Source: Promethearchaeota archaeon (GTDB lineage: Archaea > Asgardarchaeota > Lokiarchaeia > Sigynarchaeales > SOKP01). From it: 64,000 nt of DNA. The stretch is from assembly GCA_019058515.1 (NCBI GenBank), contig JAHPYY010000135.1, positions 9,716-73,715 on the forward strand. Reading direction: 5' to 3'. The position numbers and the translations under genes were made by a program. The notes under the pieces were generated by a model, which was given only the letters and a program-made list of their open reading frames with translations, was not told the origin of the DNA and did no database searches. This document shows positions 53,616 through 62,134 of the stretch, one piece after another (positions within the stretch are counted from its first letter, which is position 1; every line of letters begins with the position of its first letter).

Positions 53616-55364
53616 GTGTCTCAGAAGAAAAAATCTAAAATTTGGGACTGGAATTATCGCAAAGCAATCGTTATTTACATAATTATATCTCTATCGTCAA
53701 TCATCACTGATTTAATAATAAACCTAGTAATATTTGCTGAATTAAGAATTTGGGTTAGCTTTTGGATTACCTACATAGGTCTTTTTTTTGTAGCGCATTA
53801 CTTTATAGAAGGAATTAATGCTCTCTTTAAACAATTTCATATAACAAGCAAATTTAGGAACTTATTAGTACCTTGGATTCTATGGTTCATAATTTTTATT
53901 TATATTGTGATACTTGGTTTAACAGGTCTCATTGATACCAATTCTGCCATCTCTATACACATCACCATTTTCTCGATCATAGCTTTAACCGTCATGTCAA
54001 TAAATGCAATAATTAGAATAGTATTAGTTGCTTTACACAGAAGGAAAATAACAATCTTTCCAATAAATAGAATCGAATACGCTGCTATGACACTTTTGAA
54101 TAAAGCTAAAAATAATGAATTAGGATTCTCCGAACTGAAAAACCAAATAATTGGTGCCTTTAACATATTTATAGATAATGTGTATTTTGACGATGACACA
54201 GCAAAAGCCTCCATTTATCATTTATGCGGACTTCGTCTAGCCGATATTAAGAACTCAACTGTCTATTTAAATGAGAAGGGTAAGAAAGAAGTATTCATCT
54301 GGGAAGACATTTTAAAATACCAAGTAAAAAAGCTAAATAAAGTACTTACCAGCAGAAGCGTATTAGCAAGATCATTCTTAGCATTGTTTTTTCTAAGTTT
54401 GCTTAAAATTTTTATTGGAATGACGAGTTCAGATTCGTTGATGGCGGAAGGGTTTGAGAATTTTCTTGATTGTGTAGCAGTGGCTTTAATCGCGATAGGT
54501 ATTAAGTTTAATAAGGAAAAATTGATAAATGTCATTTTAATATGTTTAATGGGTTTTACTAGTATTTCGATCCTAATTGGATCCATTCAGTTGCTTTTCA
54601 ATCCTGAACCAATATTAAATTCTATTATTCTAATCATAATTTCTCTCACTTCTATTTTTTTAAATGTCTATTTGAGAGCATTAAAAAATTTTGTTGGAAA
54701 AAAGAATAGAAACTCTTCGTTAGTAGCTAGTGCAATTGATAGTCGAGTTAATATATTTATTTCTATAGGGATTATAATCGGAGCTTTATTTTCAGATATG
54801 GGTACATCGCTCAACTTACCAATTTTCTATTATTTAGATCCAATTATTGCGATTTGTATTTGTTTCCTTATATTTAAGGAGGTAATTAACATCTTTATGG
54901 AGTTTATAACAGGAAAAGAGGAAGAAATAGAATTTGAAAGCTTTCAAATGGCGTACGAGAAGACTTTCGAAGAATACATAGCTAAATGGATATTAACTTT
55001 TCTTAATGACGATTCGAAGAAACCTTATACTGCAGAACATTTAAATCTCTATTTTCAAGAATCTATAAAAAAAGGCGAGAGAATTTACACTGAATTTGCT
55101 CACTTTGGACTTTATCTCTTTCAGGAAAAAGGAATTGACATGGTTATTAATAAACTTATCGATTCTGAGTTATTAACTCTATCAAATGGAACTATTACGA
55201 GTTTATCTAAGAAAGGATTATACTTACATGAAAATTTTTATTCGAAACCGTTATTAGAAGATGTTAAAGATCCTTTTGATTTTTTCTTTGAACACCAGTA
55301 CGATATTTCAAGCATGCAAAAGAGGAAAAATAGAGTATTGGAACAATTTGAAATGAGAGAATAA
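53616..55364 (+). CDS. CDF-like membrane protein fused to two winged-helix-like domains
   Basis: About 582 residues. Order: five N-terminal helices (to ~150), a soluble segment 160-240 resembling a winged helix (YAAMTLLNKAKNNELGFSELKN...YLNEKGKKEVF), then six helices with cation diffusion facilitator character (ARSFLALFFLSLLKIFIGMTSSDSLMAEGFENFLD; ASAIDSRVNIFISIG; YYLDPIIAICICFLIFKE). A C-terminal ~110-residue domain again looks like a winged helix (ELLTLSNGTITSLSKKGLYLHENF). In CDF transporters the two metal sites usually read x-H/D-x3-D; here they are EGFENFLD and DSRVN, so ligands are altered. GTG 53616 follows GGAGA by five bases. It is possibly a metal-responsive membrane regulator or a transporter with cytoplasmic sensor domains; function unknown. 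Confidence 0.65.
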   Translation: MSQKKKSKIWDWNYRKAIVIYIIISLSSIITDLIINLVIFAELRIWVSFWITYIGLFFVAHYFIEGINALFKQFHITSKFRNLLVPWILWFIIFIYIVILGLTGLIDTNSAISIHITIFSIIALTVMSINAIIRIVLVALHRRKITIFPINRIEYAAMTLLNKAKNNELGFSELKNQIIGAFNIFIDNVYFDDDTAKASIYHLCGLRLADIKNSTVYLNEKGKKEVFIWEDILKYQVKKLNKVLTSRSVLARSFLALFFLSLLKIFIGMTSSDSLMAEGFENFLDCVAVALIAIGIKFNKEKLINVILICLMGFTSISILIGSIQLLFNPEPILNSIILIIISLTSIFLNVYLRALKNFVGKKNRNSSLVASAIDSRVNIFISIGIIIGALFSDMGTSLNLPIFYYLDPIIAICICFLIFKEVINIFMEFITGKEEEIEFESFQMAYEKTFEEYIAKWILTFLNDDSKKPYTAEHLNLYFQESIKKGERIYTEFAHFGLYLFQEKGIDMVINKLIDSELLTLSNGTITSLSKKGLYLHENFYSKPLLEDVKDPFDFFFEHQYDISSMQKRKNRVLEQFEMRE

Positions 55365-55494
55365 TGTCATTGAACTCAAAGCAATTTCCACCTTATTGTC
55401 TTGATTCCAATCAACATTGAAATATATTCTTAGTTCTTCTAAAGCTAAAATTGAAGTTTTAATAACATCGCATCTTAAAACTAGAGGAAACTGA

Positions 55495-56172
55495 TTAAGC
55501 GCTATGATTTTTCCTTGCGATAATTAAATATTCTACAGTATTTCTAAACTTCAAAACTTGAAAACCATCCTTACGCATCCAATCCATTATTTCAAGTGGG
55601 TTTAACCAATGTGGTGTAGATCTAAAGTACCTTTTGGTATTTTTTCTGCCAAATTGTATCGATCGCATTACATAGTTAAGTTTTATTTTCCATTTCGGAT
55701 AATTACCGTTACGATCTCTTAAAATGAAAACCCCATTACCATCCAATATCCTGGATATTTCTGAGATCGCTTTTTTAGGATCTTTAAAATCGTGTAGACT
55801 GTTTAAGCAAGTGACTGCTTTCACGCTTTCGCTTTCAACGGGAATTTCTTCCGCAGACCCTTCTTTGAATTTGATGTTTGAATAACTCTTCTTCTCAGTT
55901 TCACGACGCGCGATGTTTAACATCTCGGACGACGGATCAACCCCTAAAATGTCGATATCTGGTACTTTCTTAAGGATTTCCATGATTAGCACGCCGGGTC
56001 CGCAAGCTAAATCGAGAAGAGTTATATCTTCACCGTCAAACTCCTCTTTTACTACCTTTTGTATTACCTTCGCAAATGGAAGATACCGGCTTTTAATTTG
56101 CTTTTGCATTGATTCATAAAAAAAGCTGGCTTTTTTGTCCCATTGATGATCGTGGTGATGATTTTCACTCAT
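55495..56172 (-). CDS. SAM-dependent methyltransferase (UbiE-like) with His-rich N-terminus
   Basis: About 225 residues. The N-terminus MSENHHHDHQWDKKASFFYE contains five histidines within eight positions, perhaps metal-binding. Rossmann motif I LLDLACGPGVLIMEIL and the acidic residue in ILGVDPSSEMLNIARRE are followed by GSAEEIPVESESVKAVTCLNSLHDFKDPKKAISEISRIL. It is typical of small-molecule methyltransferases. I use ATG 56172 because the upstream 14 residues are probably not translated. No neighbouring pathway genes indicate the substrate. It is convergent with the CDF-like gene. Confidence 0.85.
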   Translation of the reverse strand: MSENHHHDHQWDKKASFFYESMQKQIKSRYLPFAKVIQKVVKEEFDGEDITLLDLACGPGVLIMEILKKVPDIDILGVDPSSEMLNIARRETEKKSYSNIKFKEGSAEEIPVESESVKAVTCLNSLHDFKDPKKAISEISRILDGNGVFILRDRNGNYPKWKIKLNYVMRSIQFGRKNTKRYFRSTPHWLNPLEIMDWMRKDGFQVLKFRNTVEYLIIARKNHSA

Positions 56173-56312
56173 AAGAGAGCTCGTTAGTATGAATTTGTTT
56201 AAGTTCATCAACATAACAATTGTTAATAAGATTCACTTAATAATTTAAAAGATAAAATTAGACAAATAGAATCGAAAATAAATTAAAATAAAAAAGAAAT
56301 AAAAAAAATAAA

Positions 56313-56828
56313 TTAACCTTCAACTTCCATTGAGGCTAACTTAAGTCCCTTGCCGCAGTGAACACAAAACGCCATACCTTTGGTGTTGATTTGATGGATC
56401 ATAGCTTCAGAGAAAGGACTGCCACATTCAGTGCAGTACATTGCGCCAGAATACACATATTGGACCGCGTGTTCTTCAGAAGCATGAGTTATCGAAGGTT
56501 CGGGGGCTTTTTGTACAATAACTGGGACAGGTTGAGCGGCGCCTTCTTTAGCCTTTACAGGCTTCTCCTTACCAGAAATTGCGTAATACAACGCTTCGAA
56601 GATCTTGTAGATTCCAAGCAATATGTACTTAATGAGCAAATAAATGCCTTTTAGAATGTAATAAACTAAATAACACACAGCGTATATTATATAAAATACT
56701 AAGATCAACGCTAACGCAATAGCGGCAAATATTCCGACAACTACCATGACCTGCCCTAACAAGGGAAGGGATGAATACCAATTGGCAAACAATTGCCAAC
56801 CGTTAATAACATCAGTCCAGTTTACCAT
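56313..56828 (-). CDS. membrane protein with C-terminal zinc ribbon
   Basis: 171 residues. Three hydrophobic helices lie in the first ~90 residues, including an amphipathic Tyr/Ile-rich region (YYILKGIYLLIKYILLGIY). A linker rich in Pro/Ala/Glu follows, then a zinc ribbon YCTECGSPFSEAMIHQ...FCVHCGKGL at the C-terminus. The start is ATG 56828 with GAGTGA eight bases upstream. Function is unknown. Comparable to the protein at 34544-34930 (helices, linker, zinc ribbon), though not close in sequence. Confidence 0.75.
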   Translation of the reverse strand: MVNWTDVINGWQLFANWYSSLPLLGQVMVVVGIFAAIALALILVFYIIYAVCYLVYYILKGIYLLIKYILLGIYKIFEALYYAISGKEKPVKAKEGAAQPVPVIVQKAPEPSITHASEEHAVQYVYSGAMYCTECGSPFSEAMIHQINTKGMAFCVHCGKGLKLASMEVEG

Positions 56829-57206
56829 ACTTTTCTTCACTCTATAATTGTAAATTTTTTTTACTTAATTATATAGCGTAAAGGGTCGATATTAAACAAA
56901 TTGGAGACCGATCTTTAAATAGGAGTCCAGTTTTTGAGGGTTAATAGTATGATTTAGAGAATTTCATAGTTAGGAAAAAAGAGAAAAGAAAGAGCCGCTA
57001 AAATCGTATATAATGTTTTAAGTCTTAGTCTTTAAACTCAATGCGAGTTTGAGGGCGAAATCCAATTGAATACGATTTTGTTAGAATCCTTCTTAGATGT
57101 TATGTATTTGGTTATAAATTAAGTCTATTAAATTACGTACGTATGTGTATATTGTATGTTGCGATAACACGAACTAATATAGATAGATCGATCTAGACAA
57201 ATCTAT
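56829..57206. other. intergenic region with two inverted repeats
   Basis: About 380 bases without a convincing gene. AAACTC/GAGTTT with a five-base loop lies at 57034-57050. A nine-base inverted repeat TAGATAGAT/ATCTATCTA lies at 57180-57188 and 57201-57209, overlapping the end of a small frame on the minus strand. The promoter of the membrane zinc-ribbon gene is at the left end. Confidence 0.4.
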
Positions 57207-57332
57207 CTAGCTCGGAAAAGTCGACCGCAATATACAGTCTTCCAGATAATCGTCAGATGCTTTTATCAATGTTTTCATTTTTTCCACTTCAGAGAAAAAA
57301 TAAAACACATCGTCCTCGTTTATTTCATCCAA
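57207..57332 (-). CDS. possible small protein of 41 residues
   Basis: A frame from TTG 57332 to TAG 57209-57207, closed upstream by a TAG directly before an ATT. It reads DEINEDDVFYFFSEVEKMKTLI then KASDDYLEDCILRSTFPS: charged, amphipathic and protein-like. No strong ribosome binding site is visible, and it ends inside an inverted repeat. It could be a small gene downstream of 57403-57747 or a remnant. No family recognised. Confidence 0.35.
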   Translation of the reverse strand: MDEINEDDVFYFFSEVEKMKTLIKASDDYLEDCILRSTFPS

Positions 57333-57402
57333 TTTAATCTACTCAAAATGTTGTTTTTAAAATATTAGTCTAAGATTATTTAAATAATAATGCAGATACA
57401 TT

Positions 57403-57747
57403 CTAAAATCGCTTCGTCCAGAGCTTCATAATCCCTGCTAAATTATCGTAATTTTGGTTTATCTGAATGCTGTTAACGGCGTAAGAATGACGAACTTTCA
57501 AATTCTTATCTAATTGCAACTCTAATCCGTGGCAGGGATTTCCGTGAAGATGAATATGAGATAATAAACATTTCCCCTCATCGGACTTGAATTTCTCAAA
57601 AATAATCTTAGGAATAGAGATTGTGAATCTATCTCCGCAAATCGGGCATTTACACAATCCTGAAACTTCAATTGATTCATAAGCCATTTTATTAAGTTCA
57701 ATTGGGGTGATAAACTGAGCAATATCTGAATAATTTTGTATAACCAT
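57403..57747 (-). CDS. small cysteine/histidine-rich protein of unknown function
   Basis: 114 residues. CKCPICGDRFTISIPK contains a CxC/CxxC zinc-type knuckle, and about 30 residues later CLLSHIHLHGNPCHGLELQLD has more Cys and His, so one zinc site is likely. The N-terminal ~25 residues are amphipathic. No enzymatic motif is seen. The ATG at 57747 is used. The region upstream holds the promoter. Function is unknown; small zinc-ribbon proteins of this kind are abundant in archaea. Confidence 0.6.
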   Translation of the reverse strand: MVIQNYSDIAQFITPIELNKMAYESIEVSGLCKCPICGDRFTISIPKIIFEKFKSDEGKCLLSHIHLHGNPCHGLELQLDKNLKVRHSYAVNSIQINQNYDNLAGIMKLWTKRF

Positions 57748-58250
57748 CTTATTAATTTTAAATTCATCGTTAATATGGTGATAGTAACATTGCCTTTTTA
57801 TATTTAAATAAAAATTAGTATGAATTTGTGTTTTTTTCCAGTCAATCTTTAACTCAATATTTATCTAAGTGACATTTATTTACGAATCTCGTGGATAAAT
57901 TTCCTAAACTCTTATGACCTTTTTTGGTAAAGCTTTTCCAATTTTGGTTATGCTTATTTGTTATTAGATTCTCATCATAATACAAGTTTAATTTATAAAG
58001 AAAAGTAAATCTGTCAAACATTTTATTTTTTGAAAAATATTCTTTTCAAAAACAAGATTTTTAGAAAAAAAGAATATTTATAAATAAGAAAATCAAATTT
58101 GTTCAATAGTAAGTAATTTATCAAAAAGCGAATGAATTATGGAAACAAAAGCGAAATATGCTCCCGGACTCATCTCCTCTAGATTTACTTTATCCAAATA
58201 TAATTACCAAACATATAATGATTTTAATAACAGGAGAGTGAATTATAGAA
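57748..58250. other. 503-bp intergenic region with promoter elements
   Basis: Divergent region between the small zinc protein and the 7TM gene. It contains a 12-base inverted repeat next to a TATA box (58035-58085) and a 42-codon frame from ATG 58139 that overlaps the 7TM start out of frame; this frame is the first ATG of the predicted transcript and could act as an upstream ORF, but its composition is not protein-like. Otherwise AT-rich. Confidence 0.4.
58035..58085 (+). promoter_or_regulatory. 12-base inverted repeat adjoining a TATA box
   Basis: Perfect arms AAATATTCTTTT (58035-58046) and AAAAGAATATTT (58068-58079), spacer 21 bases, with TTTATAAAT directly overlapping the right arm (58077-58085). 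A likely operator for a dimeric regulator controlling transcription that would begin near 58105-58110, ahead of the 7TM gene. Confidence 0.55.
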
Positions 58251-58961
58251 ATGGATTTGCGGATTGAACAGATTCTACAAGGTACTTTATCGTTATTATT
58301 CATTGTTATATCCTTTATTTTTGCTATAAAAATGCTTTTAAAGTATAGAAAGCTTCAAATAAAAGGACTATTTTACGCAGCTATTGCGTGGATTTTATTA
58401 GTTGGTCCTTGGTTTAATAGTGGGTTTAATTTTTTATGGGTTTTAATTACTGGGGATTCAATTTCACCCGAATTATATTTTCTTATTGCTTTTATTTGGC
58501 CACCAATTGCCTTGTTGTTTTGGATGGCACTTTTCACTTCTCTGGTATGTCCAAACAAGCAAAAACCGATTCTCCTTCTTTTCATAGTCCATGCTATAGT
58601 GTACGAAATATTCTTGATTTACTTTATTTTTACTGATCTTCCTTTTTTAGGTACAAGAATAAGTTTATTTGATATTGGTCTTAATCTGCCATTTTTACTA
58701 TATATTTTAGCATTACTGATTATTGGTCTCGTAACGGGGATTATTTTCGGATGGAAATCAATGACTTCACGCCAACTTGGATTAAGATATAAAGGATATT
58801 ATATAATATTGGCTTGGGTTTCTTTTTTCATTGGAGCGCTTCTAGACGCTGGTCTACTTCCTTTGATTGATATTACACTCATTTTAGTGAGAATACTACT
58901 AATTTCAAGTTCTATCGAGTTTTATTTTGGCTTTTTTCTACCAAAATGGGAAAAAGTATAA
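58251..58961 (+). CDS. seven-helix membrane protein (paralogue of 43646-44419)
   Basis: 236 residues with seven hydrophobic helices. Notable features are IYFIFTDLPFLGTRISLFDIG near the middle and the short C-terminal tail YFGFFLPKWEKV, both with counterparts in the 44-kb protein. The ATG at 58251 has AGGAGA upstream (13 bases to the ATG; an in-frame ATA at 58245 would be seven bases away). The promoter has a TATA box overlapped by an inverted repeat (58035-58085). I cannot assign a characterised family. Possibly a lineage-specific 7TM membrane protein family, with sensory role only as a guess. Confidence 0.72.
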   Translation: MDLRIEQILQGTLSLLFIVISFIFAIKMLLKYRKLQIKGLFYAAIAWILLVGPWFNSGFNFLWVLITGDSISPELYFLIAFIWPPIALLFWMALFTSLVCPNKQKPILLLFIVHAIVYEIFLIYFIFTDLPFLGTRISLFDIGLNLPFLLYILALLIIGLVTGIIFGWKSMTSRQLGLRYKGYYIILAWVSFFIGALLDAGLLPLIDITLILVRILLISSSIEFYFGFFLPKWEKV

Positions 58962-59171
58962 AATAAGTTGATATCTCATTGAATAAATCCCCACGATAAT
59001 CGTTGTTCTTAGATCTAACTTTTTCTATAGTGATTAAATGGGATCCTCACTTATATATGAAAATTCGTAATAATAAATTTAATATGTTGACTTTTGAGTT
59101 AATTTTTGGGTGAAAATAAAATTCAGTGAAACAACCTTAAAAAGTAATCTACACAATTTTTTAGTAAAGGT

Positions 59172-59741
59172 CTATTTCTGGAGTAGTTTTGCGACTTTTA
59201 GAATATTAAGTCCAAGAATTTCTGCTTGTCTTAACCGATTCTCTTGAATTAAAATATCACCTGGTTCGTCAGCTGTAGCTGTTACTCCATTTAATTCACC
59301 AGGAACACATATTATTCCACACGAAAGCATCCATGTATAAATGGCATTAATTGTGATTGTTTGACCTCCACATGTTCCACGACCAACTGCGATGGCTCCA
59401 CCTACTTTCCTTTCTAACGGTCTATCAAGTTTTTGTGCATAATGTCTATCAAGTACAGAGAGTAATTGGGAACTCACATTTCGAGAATAAACAGGACTTG
59501 AGATTATGATGGCATCACACCATCGAAACGCTTCATAAATACTTTGCATATCATCATTAATAATACAAGTACCAGTCTCTCTACATGACTCGTATGCATT
59601 GCAAGGTTTTATTGTTAATTTACTTAAAAGAAAAATTTTAACATCCCATCCATTATTTTCAAAAGGTTTAAGAGCATACCTTAAGAGGATTTCACTATTC
59701 CCTTTGTTCCTAGGAGTTCCTGATATACCCATAACATTCAT
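59172..59741 (-). CDS. flavodoxin-like NAD(P)H/FMN oxidoreductase (iron-sulfur flavoprotein relative)
   Basis: 189 residues. The N-terminal GISGTPRNKGNSEILL is the FMN phosphate loop of NADPH-dependent FMN reductases, and AIIISSPVYSRNVSSQL is the ring-binding loop. The segment PCNAYESCRETGTCI is where archaeal iron-sulfur flavoproteins place their cysteine cluster; here one of the usual four cysteines is replaced by Tyr, so a 4Fe-4S cluster is doubtful. The enzyme probably transfers electrons between NAD(P)H or ferredoxin and an acceptor. The ATG at 59741 is used. The intergenic region to 59892 is shared with the divergent E1-like gene. Confidence 0.85.
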   Translation of the reverse strand: MNVMGISGTPRNKGNSEILLRYALKPFENNGWDVKIFLLSKLTIKPCNAYESCRETGTCIINDDMQSIYEAFRWCDAIIISSPVYSRNVSSQLLSVLDRHYAQKLDRPLERKVGGAIAVGRGTCGGQTITINAIYTWMLSCGIICVPGELNGVTATADEPGDILIQENRLRQAEILGLNILKVAKLLQK

Positions 59742-59891
59742 TTTTTCTAACCTTAATATTAATTTTATTAATAGACTATTTTACAAATATAAGAAATTAT
59801 TATGATTGATTTTTTTTAATAAATTCTATTCACTAACATTTCTATCCACCCTGATTTTTTCCTTTAAATAAGTACATCTTTTATTTAATAC

Positions 59892-60779
59892 ATGACTAAC
59901 GAATTTGTTTCACCTGTTTCTCAATCAACACACAATATTTTGAATCCCAAGTGGTCCGATACCTATAAAGAATTAACAAATCGAAACATTGGTTATATTA
60001 CTTTTCAAGAACAAGAACGCTTGAGAACAGTAAAAATTGCCGTGTTAGGAGTAGGAGGATTGGGTGGACCTCTAGCCGAACAACTCGTTAGAATGGGATG
60101 CGAAAACATCGTGATATGCGACCATGATTCCTTTAATCTCTCAAATTTGAATAGACAACTCTGCTATTCTTCAGATGTGGGAAAACTAAAAGTAGATGTA
60201 GTAAAAGAGCGATTAATCAATGTTAACTCTAGTTTAAAAATGGAGAAATTCTACGAAGTTTCTGAAAATAACATAGATCTTATATTAAACAATGTAGAGG
60301 CTGTGGCTCTAACTTTAGATGATCCACTTGCATCAATTATCATAGCTAGGGCATGTCGAAAACTTAGTATTCCGTTGTTAGAATCTTGGGCGATCCCTTT
60401 CTTGATGTCCTGGTGGTTTACAAAAGAAAGCATCTCGTATGAGCAATGTTATGGTTTATCAACTGAGGACATGACGATAAAAGAAATTCAAAAGGATCCA
60501 AATTCTAGGAGTTCTGCTCTTGAAGCACTTTTGCCAAAAATATTTGCATTTCCAAATATCTCTGAGCGATTCGACAGAGAGCCAGGTACATTTAAAGCCA
60601 TGATGGAGGGAAAGATCCCACTAAGATGCATGGCTCCTATGGTGAGGTTAACTGCTTCGTTTTTGGCGTTTGAGATGGTGTTTTCTGGTATTATAAATGT
60701 TAAAGCAAAAGTACTCGCTCCCGAAGTAAAGGCGTTCGATTACTTCGCGATGGAACTCTTGAACTTGTCCTTAATTTAA
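59892..60779 (+). CDS. ThiF/MoeB/E1-like ubiquitin-activating-type protein
   Basis: 295 residues with the E1 adenylation core. VLGVGGLGGPLAEQLVRMG binds ATP, VICDHDSFNLSNLNRQL contains the conserved Asp and Asn-Arg, followed by GKLKVDVVKERLINVN. This fold adenylates the C-terminus of ubiquitin-like sulfur carriers (ThiS, MoaD, Urm1/SAMP). The typical CxxC zinc pair is not evident, and no catalytic cysteine can be fixed, so it may be a non-canonical E1-like enzyme. No sulfur-carrier gene lies adjacent. The ATG at 59892 has a TATA-like stretch ~30 bases upstream, suggesting a near-leaderless transcript. Confidence 0.85.
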   Translation: MTNEFVSPVSQSTHNILNPKWSDTYKELTNRNIGYITFQEQERLRTVKIAVLGVGGLGGPLAEQLVRMGCENIVICDHDSFNLSNLNRQLCYSSDVGKLKVDVVKERLINVNSSLKMEKFYEVSENNIDLILNNVEAVALTLDDPLASIIIARACRKLSIPLLESWAIPFLMSWWFTKESISYEQCYGLSTEDMTIKEIQKDPNSRSSALEALLPKIFAFPNISERFDREPGTFKAMMEGKIPLRCMAPMVRLTASFLAFEMVFSGIINVKAKVLAPEVKAFDYFAMELLNLSLI

Positions 60780-60856
60780 TTGTACTAGTTGTTTCTACTA
60801 TTCTTTTGATTAAGATAAAAAATTTATCTAATAAGAAACAATACCTAGTATATTAT

Positions 60857-62134
60857 ATGTCGAAATCACGTAAATTAACGCTCATCACGGTAATCGTATT
60901 TTTTCTTTTATTATTAAATTGTTGTTTGCCTTTTAGCACCTTTGACAATCAATCTAACAAAATAGTTAAGTCGAGCGAGTCGCGCGATTATTGGCCGACT
61001 CAAGAGTGGTTAACCGCAACTCCGGAGTCAAAAGGCATGGACTCCACCAAACTTGACCACATGCTTAAGGTGATCGAATTACAAGCCTACAAATTGGAGT
61101 CGATTTTGATCGTCCGCAATGGGTACATTGTTTTTGAAGAATATCCTACTGAAGAGTACGATTATGCCAGAAAACATCAATTGTTATCTGTGACGAAAAG
61201 CTTTACTTCGACGCTAATCGGTATCGCTCTAGCCAAGGGTTACATCAAAAGTGTAGACGAGAAAATGATAGATTTCTTCCCCGAGCGTGTTATTGCAAAT
61301 TTGGATGCGCGAAAGAGAGCCATCACTTTAGAACACTTATTGACAATGAGCGTAGGAATAGAGTGGAACGAGTTAGAATATCATTATTTGGACAACAGAA
61401 ATACTCTAAAGCAAATGTGGATGAGCGGGGACCCAGTCCAATACTTCTTAGATCAACCCATGGATCACGAACCTGGTGAGCTATTTGAGTACAATTCAGG
61501 AGCGTCAATAATGCTCGGAGCTATCTTTGAGCGCGCAACAGGTAAATCGGTGAATGATTTCGCAAAGGAATATCTATTTGATTTAATTGGTATCTATGAC
61601 TATGGTTGGGAATTAATCTACGACGGTGGCGGCTTATATCACACAGAAAAGGGACTTTGGCTTACTCCAAGAAACATGGCGCGATTAGGGTATTTATTTT
61701 TGAACAACGGAACTTGGGACGGTCAAGAGGTTGTGTCTAAAGAGTGGATTTTTGAAGCGACCAAGACGCGTTTTTACCAAGATTTGGACCACGGATACGG
61801 TTACCAATGGTGGACATTGCCCAACGAACACATCTATTACGCAAGTGGAAGTTACGAGCAGAATATTTATGTTTGTCCAGACGAAGATTTAGTTGTCATC
61901 TTTACGGGAGAGATTGATGCAGACCATTTGCCTTCGGAACGGTTACTATTGAGCCACATCCTCCCCGCGACTACAATATCAGAGGAAGTCTCTATTGATA
62001 ACAACGATACAGATACGGAACACCCTGGCGAGGACGGAAAGTATATTGTAATGATAATGATTATTACTTTTTCAGTCTCCTTGCTTTCAATATTTGCGGT
62101 TATCGCTTTTTACAAGGCTTATAGCGAGAACTAA
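60857..62134 (+). CDS. membrane-anchored serine beta-lactamase-like hydrolase
   Basis: About 425 residues. A signal-anchor helix lies at the N-terminus (LTLITVIVFFLLLLNCC). The class C/beta-lactamase fold follows with the SxxK motif SVTKSFTSTLIGIALAKG, the YxN motif in EYNSGASIMLGAIFERATG, and the later HGYGYQWWTLP...YYASGSYEQNIYVCPDEDL region. A second helix (IVMIMIITFSVSLLSIFAVIAF) near the end anchors the C-terminus. Such proteins act outside the membrane on esters, peptides or amides; resistance to beta-lactams is not implied. I prefer ATG 60857 to TTG 60806. It overlaps the convergent gene by four bases. Confidence 0.85.
   Translation: MSKSRKLTLITVIVFFLLLLNCCLPFSTFDNQSNKIVKSSESRDYWPTQEWLTATPESKGMDSTKLDHMLKVIELQAYKLESILIVRNGYIVFEEYPTEEYDYARKHQLLSVTKSFTSTLIGIALAKGYIKSVDEKMIDFFPERVIANLDARKRAITLEHLLTMSVGIEWNELEYHYLDNRNTLKQMWMSGDPVQYFLDQPMDHEPGELFEYNSGASIMLGAIFERATGKSVNDFAKEYLFDLIGIYDYGWELIYDGGGLYHTEKGLWLTPRNMARLGYLFLNNGTWDGQEVVSKEWIFEATKTRFYQDLDHGYGYQWWTLPNEHIYYASGSYEQNIYVCPDEDLVVIFTGEIDADHLPSERLLLSHILPATTISEEVSIDNNDTDTEHPGEDGKYIVMIMIITFSVSLLSIFAVIAFYKAYSEN

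Noticed and set aside
57180..57209. tRNA or structured RNA around the TAGATAGAT inverted repeat
   Set aside because: Only a single simple inverted repeat; no cloverleaf or conserved tRNA bases are visible.
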